Positions 55,963-64,000 of a stretch of 64,000 nucleotides of DNA are shown here, one piece after another. The position numbers and the translations under genes are program-made. The stretch spans positions 354,428 through 418,427 of the forward strand of contig VUYT01000016.1 in NCBI GenBank assembly GCA_008802785.1, in the 5' to 3' direction. Position 1 is the first letter of the stretch. Every line of letters starts with the position of its first letter. This stretch comes from Symmetrospora coprosmae (Eukaryota > Basidiomycota > Cystobasidiomycetes > Symmetrosporaceae). Under the pieces are notes generated by a model, which was not told where the DNA came from, made no database searches, and saw nothing but the letters and a program-made list of their open reading frames with translations.

Positions 55963-57535
55963 GCTAGCTAGCGCTGGGCGTAATAAGTGAGTACCTTTGA
56001 GTATTGCGTAAGAGCTTGAAAGTCTTCAACTGTCCCAAAAGACGAACGAAGGGAAAGAAGAGTGCCTGAGGGTGGTCGAGGAGCAAGTTGTTGCTGGCCA
56101 ACCAGGAGTACGGAGAAACAGCATGAGGGGCTCCTTGCATGAAGCGCGGGCCCCAGTTCTCGCCTGTACGTCTGTGGCTAGGCGGTGGCGTGTGCAGGTA
56201 CTTGAGGAGACAGCCCGCCGTGCCCGTGACCTGGTCGTTTCCGCGGCCTTGCCGCGCAGGAGGAGAAGAGTCACTGCGGGCGCGCAGACCAAGAGGTGGA
56301 GCTGGCGCGGACGATACCGATAGATTCTGCTTGGATAGGTCCCACAGGAGAGTCTTCCATCTTGACATGGGTTTGCCGGTGCAGCCAGGATGCAGCCTCA
56401 TTGCTGAGCCTTCCGACGCTGTTGAAGTCGATGCGGGTCTCCGCAGCCTGCAAATGGCAGAGCAGCGGTCCATGCACGTGCAGAGCGAGGGCCGTCCAGC
56501 AAGGACGTCTCTGCAGCATTGCACCTCGCGCAAAGGCTGTCTCCCTCAGTGGAAGTAGAGCAAGGTGCCAGCAATGCAAATGCGTTGTGCCCCCCGTTTC
56601 CCCACGGAGCTGTCCTTCCGTGCTTGCTTGCTGTCCTGGTGAGCTGCGCTCAGTCGACCTGTTCTCGCTCGGCACGCCTGGCGGTCAGGCAGCGTGAGGT
56701 GTTGGAGGAGGGACAGCAGCAGGGGCACTCTACGATGACAGCAGCTGCATGACAACTTGCTCCTGACAGCATGGGCCATTACTGTATTCTGCTGTGTAGA
56801 ATCTGGTTCGGCCTTTGTTGGCTCGAACCGGACGAGTCTCCAGCCCCTGAGGCTGAAAGAACGCGGAGCGACGGCAAGCTGGATCCGAGCAAGTCTCCGA
56901 GCGTCTGGCATAGCGACACAGACTGTGATAGCAGCTTCTCCCTGCACATCTCTTCATACTGAAGCTGCCCGTGCTACCGTACAGTAACGTAGAGGTGCTG
57001 CCAGACCCACCGCAGCTGCTGCAAGCGCAAGCGGGCGCGCCCATCCGAAGCCGTCAAATCCCGACACGGGTTTCCATCCCGTCCGGACCGACCTCAGAGA
57101 GAGACAGGGAGAGAGAGCGGCGGGCAGTCGTTCAGTTCAGCACCGAGCACACAGGGAGAGCATCTGTAATCGCCTCCTGTTCGACCTGTGCCATCCGCTG
57201 TCGCGCGAGATCTGTGCAACACGCACATCACACGACGTGGCTTGGGTGGTCCTGTCATCATCGCCATCTCATCTGGAAGGGGCGACCAGCAAGGAGGGAG
57301 GCCGTTCAGGGACAACACTCATCGACAGGAAAACGCCCACAGCGGGCGGCCAGCTGGGAGCAGGCAAGAGAGGAGCAGGGCAGGAGAGACGGCAGAGGGA
57401 CTGCGATTGGCATACGCAGTAGCGGTCCCACCAGGCGCGCGAGCCAGCTCCACCGCCTAGCAAACGCGTGAGACCGACCGCTTGCCCGCCCATGGCCATC
57501 AGGGGCGAGCTCATAGGCAAGAACAGCGCGCGTCG
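55963..57535. other. Long divergent intergenic region between catalase-like and GPCR genes
   Basis: About 1.57 kb separating divergent starts. No coding exon or RNA gene could be supported; likely two promoters and leaders. Confidence 0.4.
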
Positions 57536-59936
57536 ATGAGCTCCCACGATGCTCTATCGGGCACAGCATTGTCCCTCGTGGCGCGAGCGGCGACGAGCGG
57601 ACAGCCTGGCCTCGACAATGCCAGCAGGGCGCTCGAGTACTCGACCGTCATCACGGTCAACCTCGTCTGCTGCTCACTCGTGAGTGCCAGACGGGGAGCA
57701 AACGCAACGCTATCTGCTCATGGCACCTGTACTGATGCCACGAATCTCTCAGTCACTGTGCGGCTCCCTCGTCATGATCGTTCCTTTCTTCTTCTCCAAC
57801 TCCCTGCGCAAGATCCGCCACAAGATCATCCTTGGATTGGGCGTGACCGACTTTCTCCAGGCCGTCACGGTCCTCGTTCCCACAGTGTACACCAATTTTG
57901 GGCAGCGGCGGCTCGCGACCGATTCGCCAGGCTGCATCGCCGACAGCTTCTTCTACCTGACCCTGGTCGTGTCCGGCTGCCTCTGGGTACTTGCGTGAGT
58001 GGAGAACACTCTCTTGTTGTCACGTTGCCTGCCTGACCCGGTCCCCTTCTCCTCCACCAGCATTGCACTTGTGACCTGTGAGTTGGAGCATTAAAACCTT
58101 TGCCCGGAACAAGCTGACTTTACGCTCTCCCAGATGTCACGCTTGTCCACCCGCTGTCTACTCTGGCCCGCTGGCTACACTACCCCTCCGCAATGCCCAC
58201 AATCTGGGCCATTATCGCATTCGTCAGCTTGCTCAATGCAAGTTTCGGCGCGGCTCTGGTCCCCTCGATCGATTTTGGCGGGTTCTGCTTCTTTTCGTCG
58301 AGACCGCCAGCACTGTACGGCAACCTCGTCATCTTCCTGCCGCGCACGGGCCTCTTCATTGCCGTCATTGTCCTATACGTCAAGCTCGCTCTCTTCTTCC
58401 GGAGACAGTCGGGCCGAGCCAAAAAGACGGAATCGGGTCTCGCAATGACTTGCTCGCTGGCAGCACCAGCTATGCCTGGTCAGCCTATACTCTTTCCGCT
58501 CGCCGAGCATGTATTCTCTGGCGCAATGTCAGACAGACAAGGCGCACGAGATCCCCACCAGCACAGCGGTAGCCATGCACTTGGCGCCAGCAGGACGTCC
58601 GACATTCCCGGGCACCGCATCTACGAGGTCGCAAGCCTTAGAGATCAGCTTGCCGAATACCGGATGTCGGAGGGCGACTCGAGTGAGGATGGGAAGGAGA
58701 GTGGCGAGAAGCGCAAGGCGAGCAAAGACTCGCAGAGCACGCTGGTCGACGGGCCCGGCCTGCACCTGCGTCGGCCAGAATTCGTGCGGAGTAGTTCAAG
58801 CAAGCCAGACATGAGCTCTGTGAAGGAGGAAGGGATGCATTCTAGCCCGCGCTTGTCAGGTGCGCCGGCCTCGCCATCTCTCATCATGCAGGACAGCGAC
58901 GCCATCCTCAGCGGCGACGCCGGCTTTGGACATCAGCTCGTCCTCCTCGAAGCGAGCGTCACCTCGTCCCCTCGCATCTCGCTCTCGGCGCGAACGTTCC
59001 CCTCACCCTCTCCAGCGCTTTCAAGCCGGGAAGGGACGTTGGAAGCAGACACGCCTTACACGAGGCTCGATTCCAGCAGTCCAGGCTTGGCTCCTTCCCA
59101 TCATGAAGGGATGTCGCACCCGACCTACCGATTCCCGGCAGTCCGGTCGACAAGCGCCACGGACACGACCATCTCCCAGATAGTGACGCCGTTCTCGACG
59201 GACTCGTCATCGCCTCTGTTCCGGTCTGGATCTGTACGCACACCAGTTGAGGGTGACGACTCGCCAATACAGATCGGCCCATCCGTATCGTACACTTTCC
59301 CGCAGACCGTTCCGGCTCTGTCAGGGAGCACCCTCGAGGGCTTGCCGCCTATCGACGGGCCATCTCGCACAGCCCTCAATACGCCAATGGAGGATGGCAC
59401 GGCCAGCAAACACTGTCGGCAGCAGAGTGGCGAGCTGAGTCTGGAAAGGAGTAAGACCGGAGGCCGGGCAAGCTCGCATATGAGCGGTTCTGCCGATGAC
59501 GCAGACGGCATCGGCTTCTGGGAGGCACTGGCCAATGTCGAACCACACATTGAAGGGGCACCGGGTGTCGGAGAGCCGTATGTGGATCGGGGCAGGCGGA
59601 TGAGCGCCTCCGAGGAGAACAGACGCGTGGCGTACTTGATGATGCTCTATCCCCTGGCGGTGAGTGCGACAATCTTTTCCAGCAACGGACTGGGCAAGAA
59701 GCTGATTGAACGAGTCTGCTTCCCAGTATGCGGCCATCGTTGCGGTCTCACTGGCGCGCACGCTCTCTGCCATGGTCACGGGCCTGCCTCCAAATCCGAC
59801 GTTGGCCATGATGAATCGCGTCTTCGTCCTCAGCACAGGCTGCATCGACGCCATCATCTACACTATCGTCGAATGGCGGTTCCGAGCGGCCTCGCGAGCG
59901 GCACCGTCAAAGCCTCGAGCTTCTGTCTCGTTGTGA
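57536..59936 (+). CDS. Seven-transmembrane receptor, Git3/cAMP-receptor-like GPCR
   Basis: Fungal members sense glucose or other nutrients and signal through G-alpha and cAMP. Five exons (57536-57679, 57753-57994, 58061-58077, 58134-59659, 59727-59936) give 712 residues. TM1 is around STVITVNLVCCSLSLCGSLVMIV, followed by the conserved intracellular NSLRKIRHKIILGLGVTDFLQA, a cysteine pair (SPGCIADSFFYLTLVVSGCLW), HPLSTLARWLHYPS, TM4-5 and RRQSGRAKK. A ~430-residue Ser-rich third intracellular loop follows, then TM6 (RRVAYLMMLYPLA-YAAIVAVSL) and TM7 (RVFVLSTGCIDAIIYTIVEW). Exon 3 is only 17 bp. The long loop and short C-tail are typical of Git3-like receptors. Confidence 0.85.
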
Positions 59937-60529
59937 TGCTGCGTCTCCCTCCACATCTATCTATTTACGGCAGTGCAGTCTCACAGGCTAGGTCGGACTT
60001 CTCTCCCATTCCTGGAGGGCCATGTAGCGCGGCTTCGCCCGCCTGTTTCCTATCTCTCTCTGCATGGGTTCCTTATGTGCATAGACATGTCGTTCTTTAT
60101 CAGCAGCCGGGATTGTGGCGGTAATTGGAATTGGTCAGGCCTCGAGCCCGAATCGTCTGCGCAGTGGCCATCGGGCGCAACCATGGACATTCTTCTGAGT
60201 ACAGGCTGTGCGTGCATCCTCTGTGCAACAGTCCTGCGTCATCCGTCAGATCTCGACTGGCATGTCCCTCATGATTAGATGATATAGCTCGCCCCTCATT
60301 GGCCCGCAGCGGGACTTTGCGCTCCCCTCCCCCGCGCGCGTGGACGAACGCGCGCTCTCGCGGCGAGATTGCCTCCGTCGTCCACGGGCATTACCCTCGC
60401 TGCAGGAATTTAGATGAACCAACCCACAAAGGCAGCTCTGCAGCAGGAGAAGGACGGACGATGCTACAGCTACTGCTCTGATACTGTACACAGAGGAGGG
60501 GCATACTGATTGGGCCTGCACAGGGCGGG
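59937..60529. promoter_or_regulatory. Promoter region of the GATA factor gene
   Basis: About 590 bp between the GPCR stop and the GATA-factor start. A TGATATAG sequence lies near 60282 and GATA-type cores occur, but autoregulation is only a guess. Confidence 0.35.
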
Positions 60530-63500
60530 ATGGCAGCAGTCGCAGCTGGCGCTCGCGTGGAGTCCGAGAGGGAGAGGATGCACGTCGATCATGCCTCCAG
60601 CAACGGCAACGCGCACGGCAGCAACAGCAATAGCAGCAGCAGCATCAGTAGCAGTGGCATAGTAGCGAATGGCGCTGGAAGTGACAGCAGTAGGAGGGAA
60701 GGTGGTGCAGCAGGCGCTGTGGATTCGACACCGACGACGCGCCACTTGCAGGAAAGGATCCCGTCAGATCAGCAACTGCGTCAAGCGCTCCTGCAGCAGC
60801 AGCAATTCTACAGCAGTAGTAGCAGTAGCGGGACCAATAACAGCCAAACTTCCAGGCTGGGCTATTCGCCGTCTTCGTCGACGCCGGGTGCAGGACCGTC
60901 AGCCACCGCCAATGCCGGCAGGGGCATTGAAGCCTCCGCGGCACAGGCGTCAGCGTATGCCAGGGATCCTCCAACGCCTGCGAGCTCTGCAAATCACGAA
61001 CCGGTCAATGGAGCGAACCAGTGCGCAGTCTGCCACACCTCGGACACGCCGCTCTGGCGGAGAGAAGTGAACGGCAAGGCCGTTTGCAATGCTTGCGGTG
61101 AGCGGAAGACCGCCTGGCTCCGCACAGCACGAGCCCAGAGGGTCCTTGTCATCTAGACGCCTCTGACTGACTATTGCATCCATGTCGGAAACCCGCCAGG
61201 CCTTGCAAGCGTACGGCGGCAGAATGCAGCTGCGAGTCGACCTCCGTCGCCACCGCCCGACCCGCCGGGCAAGCTGAGCACTAGCAAACAGAGCGAAATC
61301 TACGACGGCTCTTCCAGGCTACCTTCTTTGACTCGAGCCGTGGATGAGAAGGACGCAACGGCTGCTGCAGTTGCGAGGTCGGGCGGGCTCGGGAACAAGG
61401 AAGGCCCGCGACGACATTCCCTGGAGAACCTGGTCGATAGCCCATCTGTGCGCTCCAGCTCGCTTGGCTTCGACGATCAGCATCGCACGTTACCGCCGTT
61501 AGGCACCCCAAACCGTTCTCCACTGCCTCAGCACGGGTCGCACAGCGGGTTTCCCTCGCCTAGCGTCCTTAACCCGCCACTGCATGTAGCCCGACAATCG
61601 TCGCAGGTGCCGGCACATCTCGGCCAGCAGGCGAGGGTGCTATCAGCTCGCGAGACTGCAAGCCCTGGTCCGCCGCGCAATGGTGGCAATGCCATCGGCG
61701 CTGCAAAGGAAGTAAAGCGTGCGGACCCGCCAGTGGGCAGCTGCCCTGGTGACGGCCACTGCAATGGACAGGGCGGCAAGGCGTGCTGCAATGGCTGCCC
61801 TGCCTTTAACAACCGCTACCGTGCAGACATTGCCGCTTCTCAGCAGAGGCAGAGGGAGGCTGCGAGGGCGCAGGAGGAGGAGGCTGCCTACCGAGCCGAA
61901 CAGCGGTACGCCTACTCGGGGGGTATGATCTCGCAGCAACAGCAACCTCCAAGTCACACCTACGCATCCTATCAGGCTAGGACATATGGGGAGGAGGGTG
62001 CAGGCTCGTACAGTCACGGCCAGCTACAACCGGGAGGGGATGTTCGGCCGAGTCACCAGCCTACACACACGTCTGCTTCGGGCGTACCTCAGGACAGACC
62101 GAATGGCTCACACCGTGCCAAAGGTCAGGGCGCCGGCCGTACGCCCTCGACGAGCAACATGTCGATGGCCGCGCAATCCGATATTGGCGCAATGGCGTGC
62201 GAGAACTGCGGGACAAGGACCACCCCGCTGTGGAGGCGTGATGGAGAAGGTCGCGTGGCCTGCAATGCTTGTGGGCTCTATTATAAGCTGCATGGCAGCC
62301 ATCGCCCAAACAATTTGAACAAGCCGACCATCAAGCGGAGGAAGCGAGTTCCGGCGGTTGCAGCGCAGCAGGGCGCGTCCGGGCAAGACGAGGTGCGTGA
62401 CGTGCAAGAGGATGTGTTTTCGCATCGTGGAGAATGCAGGGAGGAGTGTTGCTGACATGTGTCTCGCTCAATCTGCCCATCCGCTCGCTTCATTCAGGCC
62501 GCCGATCGGCCCGGTCCCGTGACAGCCGACGGCTCGGATCAGATAAACTGGCCTGCAGGCACAAGCACGGCAGCAGACAGCGGAGTCCCACCACCACAAA
62601 AACGACGAAAGACAGGACAGGCCAAGGGTGGCCGAGCCTCTGCAAGCGCCGCAGCCGGCGGGATGAGGTCGGATGGCTCTGCTTCCTCGCCCCGATCGTC
62701 TGCCCGAACGGCGTCACCGCAGCCCAACGACGGGCACCCGGAGAACAGCAACAGCAGCACTGCAGCCAACAGGAATGGCATTTCAGACGCTCGCAACGCG
62801 TCCAACATGCCCTACTCGCACGATGAGCTCGCCGTTATCGCTACGCTAGCCATGCACACCAACCATGACAAGTCGCTTCAGCACTCGGCCAAGCTCGACT
62901 CGGATATGCTTGATGCCCATGAGCACCCGCTGCATTCCCAGTCAAACGTCTACTCGCACTCGCGCTTATCGACAGCTGTCTCGGCCTCGCCACTGTCGCA
63001 GCACCGGCAGCAGCTCCAGCAGCATCTGCAGCGGGACGGCAGGGCCGCGAGCTCGGTCGCGCAACGGGACTATGTCCATGTAGCTCCGGTATCCGAGGAA
63101 GACTCGCTGCAGGGTCTGAGAAACAGTCTCGTGCGGGAATGCGGAGAGGCGAGAGATACCATCTCGAGGTTGCAGGACTTCCTGGCAAGGAGTGAGCGGG
63201 CTATAGCAGCTCTCGATGCCAGAGCCGGCCTCCAGTCCGCGAGCATAGTGCCAGGGCCAGGAACAGAAAAGAATGTCACAGGTGAGTCTGTATGCGACAT
63301 ACAAAGCGTCTTCTCTTTGCCTTGCCTGATCCACCTCTCGATGTGCCCCAGCAGCAAGCGCCTCGCAAGCAAGCCTGGCCTCCTCAGCTCCACCTCGGCC
63401 TTCGCTACAAGAGATACTGAAGGCTTGTTCGCCGGCTGCAGCACAGAAGTCGACTCTGCTGAAGCGGCGCAGAGAGACCGTCCCCGCGCCAACGACGACA

Positions 63501-63617
63501 AACGAGGCTAATGGTTTGCCCACTGCCGCCGAACATCGCCCAAAACGACTCCTATGGGAGATATGCCCCAGCGCCGCCGCTGCGCCCTTCACTGTCGTGG
63601 CTACTGGCTCCGCCTAG
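60530..63617 (+). CDS. urbs1: Two-finger GATA transcription factor of the Urbs1/SreA/Fep1 iron-repressor family
   Basis: These factors repress siderophore and iron-uptake genes when iron is plentiful. Four exons (60530-61097, 61200-62392, 62498-63281, 63352-63617) give 936 residues, close to the ~950 of smut Urbs1. Finger 1 is CAVC-x17-CNAC (residues ~166-189), cut by an intron right after CNAC. The linker holds the iron-sensing Cys-rich segment CPGDGHCNGQGGKACCNGCPAF. Finger 2 is CENC-x17-CNAC followed by GLYYKLHGSHRPNNLNKPTIKRRKR. The rest is low-complexity Ser/Ala/Gln with a short C-terminal helix (LRNSLVRECGEARDTISRLQDFLA). The residues after finger 1 (GLASVRRQNAAAS) depart from the usual GLYxK. 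The start is the first ATG in frame. Confidence 0.9.
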
Positions 63618-63870
63618 TCTCTCCTGGGCAAGATTGCCTGGAGGCAAGAAGAATACGACGTCGGCGCGCAGAATGCGCCAAGATCCCGCTACTTTAGATA
63701 ACCAGCTCTGTGATCCGCAATCAGTACATGTGTAGCAAGCTCGGGCGCGTCCTTGTACCACAACGAAGTACTGTTGTTTGCCTTTGCTCAAGCTATCCTG
63801 TTTGCACCAGCTCGAATGGGGTACCGTGTATGCTCGACGGTGTACGCTGAAAGGCAGTCTCTACGTTCAG

Positions 63871-64000
63871 CTAATCCCCGCCTATCTTCTCTGCTCTCTT
63901 TGCAAGCCTCCTGACTTTTCCCTTCAAGCTATGCACAGCGTTCGCCCGCTCGGTCAGCCAGAGCTTGACCTCCATCCTACCGATCTTGAGCTCGTCAAGA
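63871..64000 (-). CDS. C-terminal end of a basic coiled-coil protein (partial, runs off the window)
   Basis: Reading leftward from the right edge, an open frame with coding-like composition ends at TAG 63873-63871: LDELKIGRMEVKLWLTERAN, then AVHSLKGKVRRLAKRAEKIGGD. The charged heptad-like pattern suggests a coiled coil. Too little is visible to name it. Confidence 0.5.
   Translation of the reverse strand, partial: LDELKIGRMEVKLWLTERANAVHSLKGKVRRLAKRAEKIGGD

Noticed and set aside
1-64000. CRISPR arrays, phage genes, rRNA operons
   Set aside because: No regularly spaced repeats, phage-type genes or rRNA sequence were seen; all genes are eukaryotic and spliced.

Overview
The window is chromosomal DNA from a GC-rich, intron-rich basidiomycete fungus. 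Almost every gene is cut by short GT-AG introns (mostly 50-100 bp, donors near GTGAGT, CTGAC/CTAAC branch points). A 936-residue two-finger GATA factor with the Cys-rich linker of the Urbs1/SreA iron regulators, together with the other protein families, points to the Ustilaginomycotina (smut lineage). I would not name a genus. Exon joins were worked out by hand from reading-frame continuity and family conservation.

Layout, left to right. 0-14.6 kb: 3' end of cysteinyl-tRNA synthetase; nuclear poly(A)-binding protein Pab2 (minus); a large PXA/PX sorting nexin; the PP1 regulator SDS22; a Lag1 ceramide synthase; 6-phosphogluconate dehydrogenase with four micro-exons; a small basic nuclear-type protein (minus). 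15-16.4 kb: a tRNA-Ala(UGC) gene with a 63-nt insert in an unusual place, sitting in sequence that is repeated elsewhere in the window. 16.4-24 kb: an M50B-like membrane metallopeptidase with a Thr-rich ectodomain; the GID4/Vid24 degron receptor; an ERI1-type exoribonuclease (minus); methylenetetrahydrofolate reductase. 24.0-26.35 kb: a 2.35-kb block carrying one unrecognised gene, bounded by inverted half-copies of the tRNA-Ala locus. 26.4-37.2 kb: SET methyltransferase, glutaminyl-cyclase-like M28 enzyme, a small unknown gene, a duplicated-domain secreted protein, an unknown gene, ERG2 sterol isomerase, a small unknown gene, and a mitochondrial peptidyl-tRNA hydrolase/release factor. 37.5-52.4 kb: an alpha-arrestin, SUR2 sphinganine hydroxylase, the NatB subunit NAA25, RPA32 and a Ran1-like kinase. 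54.3-64 kb: a catalase-like protein, a Git3/cAMP-receptor-like GPCR, the Urbs1-like GATA factor, and the 3' end of a further gene.

Most genes are ordinary housekeeping functions with no operon-like grouping. Loose themes are sphingolipid and sterol synthesis (LAG1, SUR2, ERG2), nutrient and iron sensing (GPCR, Ran1-like kinase, GATA factor, GID4, arrestin) and RNA metabolism (Pab2, ERI1). The most unusual structure is the tRNA-Ala locus at 15.36 kb with its permuted, inverted half-copies at 24.0 and 26.35 kb.
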